Assembly (NCBI RefSeq): GCF_023898315.1 | Contig: NC_064616.1 | Coordinates: 541,995,602-542,059,601, forward strand | Origin: Schistocerca nitens | Lineage: Eukaryota; Arthropoda; Insecta; Orthoptera; Acrididae | Length of the DNA: 64,000 bases | Direction: 5' to 3' | Shown here: piece after piece, positions 23,440 through 33,402 of the stretch | How positions within the stretch are numbered: position 1 is the stretch's first letter | How the letters are laid out: every line of letters starts with the position of its first letter | Made by a program: the position numbers and the translations under genes | The notes under the pieces: generated by a model | The model's database searches: none | The model's input: the letters and a program-made list of their open reading frames with translations, nothing else | What the model was told of the DNA's origin: nothing

Positions 23440-24325
23440 CTGACGGAAGATTATGAGGGCCCGAAGGCTCCGCAAGAGCATTTCGGAAACTGCAAGGCTT
23501 TTCGGAGTTTGGAGGAGTGCTGTAGTGTCTCCACCACGTGGCCAAACCAAGATGAAACCACGTCCAGACGTCGTGGAGTTGGGCGTCCACCCCTGGTTAC
23601 AGATATCGGATGTCTTAGGTTGGGCAGATAGGTAATACAAGACATACGGCGAACTGTGGCGGAACTAACATCTCACTTTAATGATGGACAGTGTGCAATT
23701 GTGTCTGAACACACAGTGCACCGAACACTTCTAACGATAGACCTAAACACAGCCAACAACCCACACATGTGCCAATGTTAACACCACGACATCGGCCTCT
23801 ACGATTGAATTGGGCAGGTGACTATCGGCACTGGACGTTGGTGCAGTGACAGAGCGTTGCGTGGCCTGAAGAATCCCACCACTTTTTCACAGGTTGGTGG
23901 GAGGGAGCATATCCGTCGCATTCCTTGGGAACATTTCCTTGACAACTGTACTGCGGGACGGGCACAAGCTGGCGTCGGCTCCATTATTCTCTGGGAAACT
24001 TTCACCCGGGCATCGATGGGTCCAGTGGAGCTCGTACAGGGTACCATGATGGCCAACGAGTTCCGCCCACTGATTGCATATCACTTACACCCGTTCCTGA
24101 CGATCGTGTTTCCCGACGGCAGTGACATTTTTCAACAAGATACGTATGCGACATGTGACAAGGCCAGGAGCGTAATATACCTGAATTAGGTTCCGAGTGT
24201 GAACAGATGTGGTGGCCGCTCCCTCCAGTAACTGACCATTATTTCTATGCCACGAAGTGTCGCCGCTCTTATCCTTACCAAAGTTGGACATACCGGCCAT
24301 TAGGTAGGTGGTGATGGTGTTCTGG
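23440..24325 (+). pseudogene. Tc1-like transposase remnant
   Basis: Plus-strand relic with frame changes. Early part: RRTVAELTSHFNDGQCAIVS, EHTVHRTLLTIDL at 23650-23750 (second HTH region). Core: GSIILWETFTRASMGPVELV then NEFRPLIAYHLHPFL and DGSDIFQQDTYATC at 23970-24160, where QQD is the second catalytic Asp block but the usual NAPCH reads TYATC. Then FRMWWPPLSPDLTIIEHLWD-like sequence near 24205-24245 in another frame (third catalytic block). A different Tc1 lineage from the pieces at 40.9-41.9 kb. Terminal repeats were not recognised. Confidence 0.8.
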
Positions 24326-24458
24326 CTGATTAGTATATATATTTACTGCTACTGAACAATCAAGATACAACTGTAGTGCTATATATGCATTTGTGTATTC
24401 TAAATACTTAATAACGAGTGGTTTAAGTCTGTTCTACACATTGGTTCTTTCCTTAAGA

Positions 24459-24605
24459 AAAATGGTTCAAATGGCTCTGAGCACTATGGGACATATCTTC
24501 TGAGGTCATCAGTCGCCTAGAACTTAGAACAACTTAAACCTAACTAACCTAAGGACATCACACACATCCATGCCCGAGGCAGAATTCGAAACTGCGACTG
24601 CAGCG
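24459..24605 (-). mobile_element. SINE, 5'-truncated in the tRNA head
   Basis: Shared-body SINE on the minus strand. The head is cut just upstream of the B box (CGAATTCTGCC). Exact 11-bp TSD TTTCCTTAAGA at 24448-24458 and 24606-24616 shows truncation happened at insertion, not by later deletion. Confidence 0.92.
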
Positions 24606-24911
24606 TTTCCTTAAGACATACGGAACAATATTGCTTGGAGGTGTTAATCATAAGTCTTAATATCTCTATTTCACTTAAATGTTTCCCTTGCTGTAATAAT
24701 ACACTTGCATGTCGCTAGCCATAAATACATGTAAACAGCCCTCCACAGCGTCAAACTCGAACAGTGCATTTCGTAGATACAAATCACAGCCACAAGCCAT
24801 CCATGTAAGGGCAGGAAGATGAAATTGCTTCACTAGATGTGTATGTGAGTTAGTTATAAAATGGCTACCGATAAATTTGTTCACACCTATGCCTGGTAAT
24901 CTAGATGTAAA

Positions 24912-25170
24912 GTTCGCAGCTCGTGGTCTAGTGCCTAGCGTTGCTACCTCTGGATCATGGGGTCCCGGGTTCGATTCCCGGCTGGGTTGGGCATTTTATC
25001 GGCCAGGCATTGGGTGCTCGTGTTGTCCTCATGATTTCATTGTCATTCTCATAATTCATGACAGTGGCTAAATTGGACTGTGAAAAAAAAAAAAGTGGAT
25101 TGTGAAAACTTTGGGACTTTGTACGGGCGCTGCTGACAAGGCGGCTGAGCGCCCCACAAATCAAACGCCA
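24912..25170 (+). mobile_element. tRNA-derived SINE (third family)
   Basis: The head GCTCGTGGTCTAGTGCCTAG (A box) with GGTTCGATTCCCGGCTGGG (B box) resembles Glu/Asp-type tRNA. The body has GTTGTCCTCATGATTTCATT and an A-rich tract, ending GCGCCCCACAAATCAAAC. I recall this as a common orthopteran SINE. No exact TSD was found. Confidence 0.75.
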
Positions 25171-25625
25171 TTATCGACATATGAAAGATGTTGTTATTTA
25201 TCTTTACAATAGGAGCTCACTCATGTTAAATGGTCTCATCATTGTCTGCAGTAATATTACTCTACCCCTAGCAGTCTTCTTTTTCCACACACTGGAGTAT
25301 AGGTTTGGTAATTAGTACTGACACATATCCATTTTGTTAAAAACTTGCATTATATCCTTATGCATAATCTAATAGTCATCTGCAGGAAGCGATTGTAATA
25401 GCCCATTTTAAAACCAGCCTGTTCCGCTATGCATGGATTGCTTATTTATACTCGAAACATTTTCTGCTGGTGCTATACATATTTCTCCTAATACGCCTCC
25501 GGACGTTACAGTATTTTCGCCACGTATTAAAAATAATTTACTAATGTAATATGACGTATGGCTGTAGGCAGCACTTTGATATGTTATGGATGGTTCATGT
25601 GGTGATATAATGAGGTATTTATCTC
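25171..25625. other. Unassigned, possibly 3' part of a Gypsy element
   Basis: It lies downstream (minus sense) of the integrase fragment at 25.6 kb and could be its C-terminal region, but I see no diagnostic motif. Confidence 0.35.
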
Positions 25626-25629
25626 CCAC

Positions 25630-26940
25630 GCATCATGTGGACTGTATGGGAATTACGAAACGCAGTTTGGTGAATACATCAACACTGACTAGCCGATGAC
25701 AGTTCCAGTGGGTTCCAGAGTAAATAGCATGATTCTTCGCAATGAGCCACTTGGCCATGGTTACACAAAGAAACACTGTGGACGAGAGGATTGATGTACC
25801 CCACATGCTGTGCAGTGGGCAGTCAACCATTCGATCTATGCCTCCATGTCAGGTCACGTGTATTGGCACCTAGCTAACTGTTTTGTGTATATGGTACTCC
25901 AATGACCATGGTGGAACACTTCCTGCTAGAGGGACTGAGGAATAATAATCCGTGATTCGTCGTTATCCGCATGGACCCCGATAACACCATGGTGGACAGA
26001 GAGAGAGAGAATGCCTCTGCATCAAATATGACGAATTAGAGGATTGCGAACACCCTTTTTACTTTGAGGCCATCCATCACTAATATACCGTTACTGTAAT
26101 AACACCCTGAGATCAGAGTCGATATCTGTCTCCCCAGCTATCATGGAAGGACATTAGTCTGTATAGGTACTGATGAAAATTTATCACACCATTGACAACA
26201 GGGTGCGCCTTTCTTCCGGTGGATAATAGCTACATTTAACCTTGTTAAGAAGCTTTGAGGGAAAACCAGTATTTCTCTCTGCGGATCTTCTTGTGTGAGA
26301 GAGCAGGGCTCTTATCTGTATGAAGATGCATCAACTGGGAGCATCTATCACTAAACTAGGCATCTTTCAAGTGATGAAAAGCCTTTTCACAATCCTGAGA
26401 TCAAATAAACGGCATATGTTTTCGGCGTTGCTGGTGCATTGGTGCTACAGTTTGCGCTGTGTAAATTATGAGCATAATGTAATAAGCCAGCTTACACATT
26501 GCTGCTGTAGTTCTCTAACACTGAGGGGGTAGGAGAGATGCATAATAGCAGATAAACAGGTGAATGCCTTGAGCGTTGATAACATGTCTGATATTCTATT
26601 TCCATCTGAAAAAAGCAACACTTACCTCTGTTAAGCTTTCAGATGTTCCAGCAAGCGTTGGAATATCACTGGAGGCAACGTGAAGCGGAAAGGCAATCTC
26701 TTAAACTGAAACAACCCCACGTGGGTGATTAGGACATTGAAGTACTAATGGCGTGTCATATAATGAGGATTGCAGGTAAGCATTTCGTACGTCAGTCTTT
26801 GCAATGAATCGATCGGCACCTAATTTATCCACGAGTTAATGGGGTCTTGAGAGTGGAAAGTGGTCTTCCACCAGCTGTGGATAAACAGTGTACCTAAAAT
26901 CTGCAAAAAGATGCAACTTGCCTCACGACTTTATTATAAT
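25630..26940 (-). pseudogene. Gypsy RT-RNase H-integrase fragment
   Basis: Minus-strand pol relic with many frame breaks. RT: YTVYPQLVEDHFPLSRP, LVDKLGADRFIAKTDVRNAY at 26890-26780 and HVGLFQFKRLPFRFT, PPVIFQRLLEHLKA at 26720-26640. Connection/RNase H: CEKAFHHLKDA near 26380 and PVVNGVINFHQYLY near 26190. Integrase zinc finger: HHGHWSTIYTKQLARCQYT ... HCTACGVHQSS at about 25920-25790, preserving the H-H-C-C pattern, then a core start (LVSVDVFTKLRFVIPIQ) at about 25690-25640. Its LTRs were not found. It could be the missing 3' half of the family seen at 30.5-32.5 kb; I cannot test that by eye. Confidence 0.78.
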
Positions 26941-26989
26941 AAGAATGTATGAGATCCACTGATTTGCTCAAACAGGAGTAATCACCCTT

Positions 26990-27271
26990 CTGTCTGTTGT
27001 AACCGCGACGGGAACGGTCGCGGGTTGCCGAGAACAAAGCGCGGCGGGGCCAAACGGGAGCGGTCCGCGAACAACAAACAAACGGGAAAGGACGGACATG
27101 AACGACGACGGACCACCGAGCGAGACCTTACGACGACAATACGCAAGAAGCAACGGGGTGACAAGAGACAACCAAACGAATCCACAACGTCTGCTGCTAC
27201 CGAAAACAAAGTACTGTAAACGCACTGTTCATCGCCGAGATCTCGATAGACTCCTCGAATTTTAGACTGCC
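26990..27271. repeat. GC-rich repeat interrupted by a LINE, left part
   Basis: GC-rich block (GACGGGAACGGTCGCGGG, GCGCGGCGGGGCCAAACGGG) continuous in composition with 28713-28905 once the LINE between them is removed. It is the insertion target; possibly an LTR, from memory only. Confidence 0.4.
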
Positions 27272-27280
27272 TAGCTCAGC
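27272..27280. repeat. Target-site duplication, left copy
   Basis: TAGCTCAGC, repeated at 28704-28712, bracketing the minus-strand LINE. Confidence 0.7.
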
Positions 27281-28703
27281 TTTTTTTTTTCCTTTATTGT
27301 ATTACGATCCCCGCCGAAGGGGGCGGCTGGTAGCAGCTTATTACGCTGCTCTGCAGCCGACAGAGTTTTTAAAACGTAAGAAAGAAGATAAGAAACAATA
27401 AAAGCAGGCGATAAAACGGCGACGGAAATTGTAAAACGGCAGAAAATTGTGGAAAGTTAAAACATCAAGGAAAGGGGTGGCAAAGCTAATAAAATACACA
27501 GAAAGAAGACAGGGAACATAGTAGACAGACAATTAAAAAACATGGCGACAGTCTGGTTTCTGTTCGCAAGAAATATAAAAATCACACCCAGCGACAGTAT
27601 GATGTCCGTTCGCAACACTTCGGAGAAGACACACATCACTGAACACTCACTGTAAACACTGTTCTAAAATGTCGGCACAAAGATAACACACCATAGTCGA
27701 GGGCCGATGGGGGGGAGGGGACCTGGGCATATGGGGGGGGAAAACAAGGAGGGAGGAGAGGAAAAACGAAAGGGGGGGGGAACCAGAGGAGGGAGAGGAC
27801 TCGAAAGGGGGAAGGGGCAGGGCAGATGCGAGAGGGAATGGGAAAAGGCAGAGGAGGGAAATGCAAAAGGACTCGGGGGAGAGAAGGGAGGCAGAGAGAG
27901 GGTAGCTGGGGAAGAAAAAGAGAATGGAAGGGGGCGAGAGGGAGCCCAGGAAAAGGACGGAGGAAAGGAGGGAGGGTTGGGATCAGAGTTGATAGGAGGG
28001 ATAAATAGAGGGAGAGAGGGCATCATCCAGGAGGGGGAGTTGATGGAAGCCACCTTGGGAGAGGTGATGAAGGGTGTAGAGATGGAGGGTAGGGGGGACA
28101 CAACAGTGAAGACGTGGCAGCGGGTGGGGATGAATGAGGTCATAGAGGATCCGCGTGGGGGACGGAGTCATATACGGAAGGCGAGGCAGAGTGCATGACG
28201 CTCAAGGGTCTGGAGGGACTTATAGAATTTTTTTGGGGGGGGGGGGCAGATACCCAGGCGGGACTGGCATAACACAGAATGGGATGGATTGAGGATTTGT
28301 AGGTGTGGATGATGGTAGAGGGGTGCAACCCCCATGTCCAGCCAGAGAGGAGTTTGAAGAGTCAGAGGCGGTTGTGGGCTTTGGATTGGATGGAGCAGAG
28401 AAGAGTGATCCAGGTGAGGTGACGATCAATGGTGAGGCCAAGGTAGGTGAGGGTGGGGGAGAGGCGGACAGGATGGGTGCAGACGGTAAGGGAGAAATCC
28501 AGGAGCCAGAAGGAGCAAGTGGTACGACTTACGATGATTGCCTGGGTCTAGGAAGGATTGATTTTCAGGAGCCACTGGCTACACCATGCGGCAAAAAGGT
28601 CAAGGTGATTCTGGAGAAATCGTTGGGACCGTTGGAGGGTAGGAGCCAGGGTAAGGAATGCGGTGTCATCGGCATACTGCAAGAGGTGTACTGGAGAGGG
28701 GCT
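27281..28703 (-). mobile_element. 5'-truncated Jockey-like LINE with poly(A) tail
   Basis: Minus-strand LINE. The 3' end is AATAAAGG followed by an A10 tract (T10 at 27281-27290 on the plus strand). The 5' end starts inside RT exactly at the TSD: SPSPVHLLQYADDTAFLTL, with the catalytic YADD intact. Then WCSQWLLKINPS, a region reading LTYLGLTIDRHLTWI, and GLHPSTIIHTYKSSIHPIL, CYASPAWVSAPPP at 28330-28230. Its C-terminal part is extraordinarily Pro/Ser-rich at 28143-27664 (about 160 codons, stop at 27664). The 9-bp TSD is TAGCTCAGC. The G/A-rich antisense gives a spurious 163-codon plus-strand frame. Confidence 0.85.
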
Positions 28704-28712
28704 TAGCTCAGC
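28704..28712. repeat. Target-site duplication, right copy
   Basis: TAGCTCAGC, identical to 27272-27280. Confidence 0.7.
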
Positions 28713-28905
28713 GAGAGGCAGGCGCTTATTTACAGGACAGGGTACGCCGCTATTGGCTGCTGTGACCACGTGCTCCACCGTGGCGCCCTCACGTTATACG
28801 CGAGCTACGGCATATGGCGCGACGGCTGCAGAGAGCTCTAGTGGTAATCGAGGTCCATGCTGTCTGGCGCGGATTATAAACCCACGGCGCTCGGTGCCAT
28901 TGTTG
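28713..28905. repeat. GC-rich repeat interrupted by a LINE, right part
   Basis: Continuation of 26990-27271 (GAGAGGCAGGCGCTTATTT, CACCGTGGCGCCCTCACG). No coding similarity. Confidence 0.4.
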
Positions 28906-30410
28906 CAGGTCACCATTAACAAACCATCTAACTACCAACAACACACTATTCGAACACCAGTCCGGTTTCCGTAAACATTGCCGTTAAATATCTGCCACAA
29001 TAAAGGTAAGAGATGACATTAAGCTTGCTGAGAATGCATGAGAGGCAACTATCATGTGCTTTGCAGACTTCATCAAAGCGTTTCACACTGTCCACTTCGA
29101 CATTTTGTTGCCAAACCTGGTAGCCTTAATATCTCGCCTATCGTAGTGGTCGCTCTCATACCTGACATCTCGCCAGCAATGCCTCATATATAGCACCATA
29201 AAGTCGAAGTGGAGGCAGGTAGTATCAGTTGTCACTCAGAGTTTGGCATTATGTCTTATACTCCTTTCGTTGTACATAAATGATGTGTCATCAGTTTTAT
29301 CGTACTGCAAAAACTACATGTACGCTGATGTCCTTCTGTTATATCTGAATGCAAAACCAATAAACCTGAAGTCAGCTGTTGAGAATCTCAATACCGACCT
29401 TTGAGCACTGTAACAATGTGCGCAGGATATAGGGTTAACACTCATCCTATCCCAAACCGAAACGGTAATGGCCGGTCATTCTCGGCTAATTAGCCCGAAA
29501 AATCGGGAAGGTCTATCATATTTACCCTAAGTTGGACAAACATCAACTTCACCTCTTCAGCAAAGAGTCTAAGGTAAATGCGGATGAAAATCTAAAATGG
29601 ACTAAGCACGTAACTGCACTGTGCAAGAAGGCATCGGCATCTCTCCACGCCCACAAAAATTTTAAAAGCCATTTCCTCATGACCTGAAAGAGAAATTTAT
29701 ACAAGTACTCAAACGTCCAATTATTGATAACAATGATGTTAATCTGCAAGGGCTTTCTCAGGAAACCTCACAGCTCCAGGAACTGGTTACGTTGTTGACG
29801 TTCGACTCTTTGATCACTATTCACCATCATATGCACCGCTATCCTCACTGCGTACAGAAAACAGCATAGTATTCAAAATGGTTCAAATGGCTCTGAGCAC
29901 TATGGGACTCAACTGCTGTGGTCATAAGTCCCCTAGAACTTAGAACTACTTAAACCTAACTAACCTAAAGACAGCACACAACACCCAGCCATCACGAGGC
30001 AGAGAAAATCCCTGACCCCGCCGGGAATCGAACCCGGGAACCCGGGCGTGGGAAGCGAGAACGCTACCGCACGACCATGAGATGCGGGCTGCATAGTATT
30101 CCTTATCCCCTATTTTCTCCACTATATTACCATCGAACACTGTCCTCATATCTGTCCTCGACTGTCTTGTCTGAACGACATCGCAGAAACATCAGTTCCT
30201 ATCAGAATAAAGTTCTTTCAGTCCCACTCCACAGTTCAGCCACTTTCTTGAAGTGCATCTCAGTAGCAGGAACCCGAGTCTGGAATAACCCCCTGCATTA
30301 TATTAGAGAACTCTCAGAAGACAGTTAATGACATACCTATTAAAGCAACAATAAGGTTTATAACTGTTATTTTACCCATTCGCTATTCTTGTACATCCTT
30401 CCTTCCAATC
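28906..30410 (+). mobile_element. Jockey-like LINE RT fragment split by a SINE
   Basis: Plus-strand RT relic. Blocks: MCFADFIKAFHTVHFDILL near 29055-29110 (palm block A), YLTSRQQCLIYSTIKSKW near 29160, LSLYINDVSSVLSYCKNYM, YADVLLLYLN near 29315-29350 (YADD reads YADV), QDIGLTLILSQTETVMAG near 29425. After the SINE (29875-30090) the C-terminal part resumes in one frame: TVLSERHRRNISSYQNK, VAGTRVWNNPLHYI, ending near 30328. The RNA would be copied by target-primed reverse transcription; this copy is inactive. Confidence 0.85.
29875..30090 (-). mobile_element. SINE, Gly-type tRNA head, full length
   Basis: On the minus strand: GTGGTCGTGCGGTAGCG (A-box region), CTCGCTTCCCACGC (anticodon-loop-like CCC), GGTTCGATTCCCGGCGGGG (B box), then the same body and 3' end as the Ser/Leu-headed SINEs. 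Exact 11-bp TSD GCATAGTATTC at 29864-29874 and 30091-30101. Inserted in the LINE, therefore younger. Confidence 0.94.
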
Positions 30411-30469
30411 TGGTCTTCCTCTTCTCTTAGCTGGTGCATCCTCCCTAAATTTGCTTTCATTATAATTCG

Positions 30470-31300
30470 CTATACCAGAAAGCCTCTATCTTGTACACCT
30501 ATAAACGGGCTGAATCCGGCAAAATCTAAATTGAGCAATGTCTTTCAATGCAATGCCTTCCTCGAAATTATTTACTTTTCGTAGTCCTTCCTGAAACAAA
30601 CAGGGTTATTTCTCACATAACGTCGTGACACCGACATGGGGAATAAGAAAGCTAACCTGCAGCACGATATTTTGTATATCTCCAGAAATAATCGGACTGT
30701 CCCGTGAACACAACACTGTGAAGGACACTGTTTCTGTTTTATTAGGAAATGTCTTCCGGAGGTTCCAAGCACCTAGTACTGAAATGCCATTAGTATTATG
30801 CACCTAAAGTGTGGTCTGCTACTTATTAAGTTTAGGACTAGCCAAGAACGAAAAGCGCAGGAGCATAACTGAAGCGCCAGTATCCAACTGCCGTCGAATA
30901 GTGTGATTAGCACCCTAGAAATGTACAAAAGGCTTATTCCACTGTCTCTGAATAGCCTCTGACAGCTCTGTAGCGGACATCGTCCAGAGAATATGGTGCT
31001 TTCTGATGGAGGGCTTGGTGAAGACATTGACATCCAGAGTGAAACACGTACAATTTGACCCACTTTTCTGATTAGTCTCAAGTTTGTGCAAAAGCACAGG
31101 CTGTAGATGGCCTTGCTTTCCACAGAAAACCACTTTGTTTCTCCGGAAGGACACTCATTACGTTCATGAGTACTGAACCACAAAGAACACGATTTAACGG
31201 CGAGACCTGTGGCTGACATATACTGGAACCGCACCTGGTTAACCGCACTACGTTCGGTTGGCTCACAAATCGACGGGTACCACCACATTCAACATCAGAA
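30470..31300 (-). pseudogene. Gypsy gag end-protease-RT start
   Basis: Minus-strand relic: zinc-knuckle region near 31290-31070 (RCGSSICQ..., FCGKQGHLQPV), a protease region at about 30930-30620 (RRQLDTGAS-like, TNGISVLGAWNLRKTF, VSFTVLCSRDSPII), and the protease-RT linker KVNNFEEGIALKDIAQFRFC near 30580-30510. The order and linker match the Gypsy at 1150-2200 (KANNFVAHVTLKDNAQPKFF), but it is a distinct family. Frames change repeatedly. It belongs with the LTR and primer site at 32.05-32.5 kb. Confidence 0.7.
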
Positions 31301-31717
31301 ATAGCCGGAGCCTTCGAATCGACCTCTGCACTTTAGTGTGTGTCATGCGGCTCTATGATTTTAATCACTTTCTAAGCTGGGATCCAGCAACATTCAGATG
31401 TATGTTTGAATGCCTACTTCCAAAACATTTGGCCTAATGGAATCTCGTAACATAGCCAAGATTTTCCTGAAGTACACTTGAATTTACGGTACCTCATCTG
31501 GCCCCTAAGTTCTTCTTTCCAGTGTCTATGCAATAGGTGCTGTTTTTTTCCGCATATGGAAAAATTTGAACCTAGGAGCTGCCACATCTATTTGCACTTC
31601 AGAATAATCGTCAAGTCACTGTCCCCCGAACGAGAATTCGGAAAATGTTTGGAACTCATTAACATTTAACCTGTGACTTCTCAAGCCAGAAGTTGACAGT
31701 TAGTGACTCAACTATTA

Positions 31718-31907
31718 AAACATGGCTCTGAGCACTATGAGACTTAACATCTGAGTTCATCAGTCCCCTAGAACTTAGAGCTACTTAAACCTAACTAACC
31801 TAAGGACATCACACATCCATGCCCGAGGCAGGATTCTAACCTTCAACCGTAGCGTTCACGCGGATCCAGACTGAAGAGCGTAGTGCCGCTCGGCCACAGC
31901 AGCCGGC
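31718..31907 (-). mobile_element. SINE, Ser/Leu-type tRNA head, full length
   Basis: Shared-body SINE with head CTGCTGTGGCCGAGCGGC in minus sense and a mutated B box. Exact 11-bp TSD CTCAACTATTA at 31707-31717 and 31908-31918. It lies between the Gypsy primer site and gag, so it inserted into that element's leader. Confidence 0.92.
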
Positions 31908-32050
31908 CTCAACTATTAGCAACAATATTTTACAAAGAAATAAAGTTACATACATCACGCCGAACTAGCCTAAGTGAACACCAACAGCAGCAGTTGTTCG
32001 TCGTCAGATTGTGAGGTGAGACCCACTGAAACGCCTTGTGATTGAGAAAT

Positions 32051-32064
32051 ACCTTGTCGCCAAA
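32051..32064 (-). promoter_or_regulatory. Candidate Gypsy primer-binding site
   Basis: Minus strand TTTGGCGACAAGGT. Same class as TGGCGACGAA at 5419-5428, and placed upstream of a Gypsy gag/protease remnant in the same orientation. Confidence 0.55.
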
Positions 32065-32069
32065 CTATT

Positions 32070-32505
32070 GTACCCGGAAATTTGGCAGTAGTAGTAATGG
32101 AACCGTTAAGCTAGCAAGGCAACACTTATGGGATTATACGGTACATTTTATTTCTGCTAACTATTTAACACAATGGCAAGATAGCTAGAAGAGGTAGGAA
32201 CTGAACTAATTATTGTGATACGTCTCAGGCCACAATCAAATCTAATCCATATCACTGGGAAGCAGACGGTGTATACTAAAACACAGTCAGTAACTAGTAT
32301 ATGAACTCGATAAAGAACGTACAAGAGCAACCACAGTACTAAAGTCAGCCTTATGCCTCTGTATATAAATAGCAACGTGGACTCACCACTGAATACATGT
32401 ACAGAAGCATTACCACTCCTTGGTTTTTCATTGGAAGCTTGTGCTGACCTGTCTGCTGGCCTCTGGCGATTTGTAGACGCACTTGCTAGTGCCAACTGTT
32501 AAACA
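32070..32505 (-). mobile_element. Probable Gypsy 5' LTR
   Basis: Directly upstream of the primer-binding site in minus sense. It begins near TGTTTAACAGTTGGC and ends near GGGTACA. It contains AGAAATAAAATG (polyadenylation-type signal) near 32147-32158 and TATTTATATA near 32350. The 112-codon frame within it (32157-32495) is probably fortuitous. The ends are estimates. Confidence 0.45.
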
Positions 32506-32804
32506 TCAGTACGGATTACCTGGCATGATGTGTGTAACAGTGGATGACACCACGAACTCCCCAACACCCCATATATCATCTCTGTTACACAGAGACGTGC
32601 TTTCAAAGCTTCTTGTATATTCTTGTGGTTCAAGATGCAGACAGTTCATCCCACGTTATCATGACTTCAGTTCTGGTCACATATTCTACATTTGTTTGTA
32701 GGTGCAATACAATAGCAGACACCTAGCCCAGTTCACTGTTTTCTGTATGTGTCGGTTTGTCACGGAGGGGCAGGGCACACACAGCTGCTACCATGAACCT
32801 CCAA

Positions 32805-33085
32805 ACAGTATTCCCACTGTTACATTGTTAGATTCATCTCGGAACACTACCCCAGATGTAGTGCGGTTGGATCCACTTTCGAATACTATTCTGTACATAT
32901 CGCATGTGGATCCACCTCTAGACACCACCTAAGATGCAGTGCGGGTGGATCCTCCTCTAAACTCTATTCTGTGCGTATTTTGGATGGGCCCAGCCCTGGA
33001 TGCAGTGCGAGTAGATCCATCTCCGAACCAAACGATGGAAATAGCGGAGACCGATAGACCTCCGAATACTATCCCGAACCTGCTC
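32805..33085. repeat. Degenerate minisatellite, unit about 39-40 bp
   Basis: Repeated blocks of the form GATGCAGTGCGxGTGGATCC-CCTC-AA-ACTATTCTG start at about 32855, 32933 and 32999, with GTGGATCC half-units between. Translated on the plus strand it gives repeated VRLDPLSNTI / HVDPPLDTT / VRVDPPLNSI / VRVDPSPNQT peptides, broken by one stop at 32930-32932. Consistent with tandem duplication of a unit near 13 codons. No known protein recognised. Confidence 0.65.
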
Positions 33086-33099
33086 TTAGCCATGGGGTG

Positions 33100-33402
33100 G
33101 CTCTACGGTATCGACCGGTCGCTGTGTCATCCTCAGTCCACAGGCGTCACTGGATGCGGGTATGGAGGGGCATGTCGTCACCACACCGCTCTCCTAGCCA
33201 TATGTCAGTTTACGAGACAGGAGCCGCTATCTCTGACTCAAGTACCTCCTCAGTTTGCCTCACAAGGGCTGTGTGCACCCCGCTTGCCAACAGCGCTCGA
33301 TAGACCGGATGGTCACCCATCCTATTGCTAGGCCAGCCCGACAGCGCTCAACTTCAGTGATCTGACGGGAACCGATGCTACCACTGTGGCAAAGCCGTTG
33401 GC
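33100..33402 (-). mobile_element. 5S rRNA-derived SINE
   Basis: The minus-strand head reads GCCAACGGCTTTGCCAC, GGTTCCCGTCAGATCACTGA, then ...GGATGGGTGACCATCC. These are the conserved 5S rRNA start, A-box and C-box regions (an internal Pol III promoter of 5S type, minus sense, 33402-33300). The rest of the element runs to about 33100 and matches 57995-58298 in order. It is not a real 5S gene: the 3' half departs completely from 5S rRNA. No clear TSD here. Confidence 0.85.

Noticed and set aside
27707-28198. 163-codon Gly/Glu/Arg-rich plus-strand open frame
   Set aside because: Antisense of the Pro/Ser-rich C-terminus of the minus-strand LINE; low-complexity composition explains its openness.
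32157-32495. 112-codon minus-strand frame with hydrophobic segments as a membrane protein
   Set aside because: It lies within the probable Gypsy LTR upstream of a primer-binding site and contains LTR-type signals.
33300-33402. Possible 5S rRNA gene
   Set aside because: Only the first part resembles 5S; the tail is shared with the SINE at 58.0 kb and differs from 5S.
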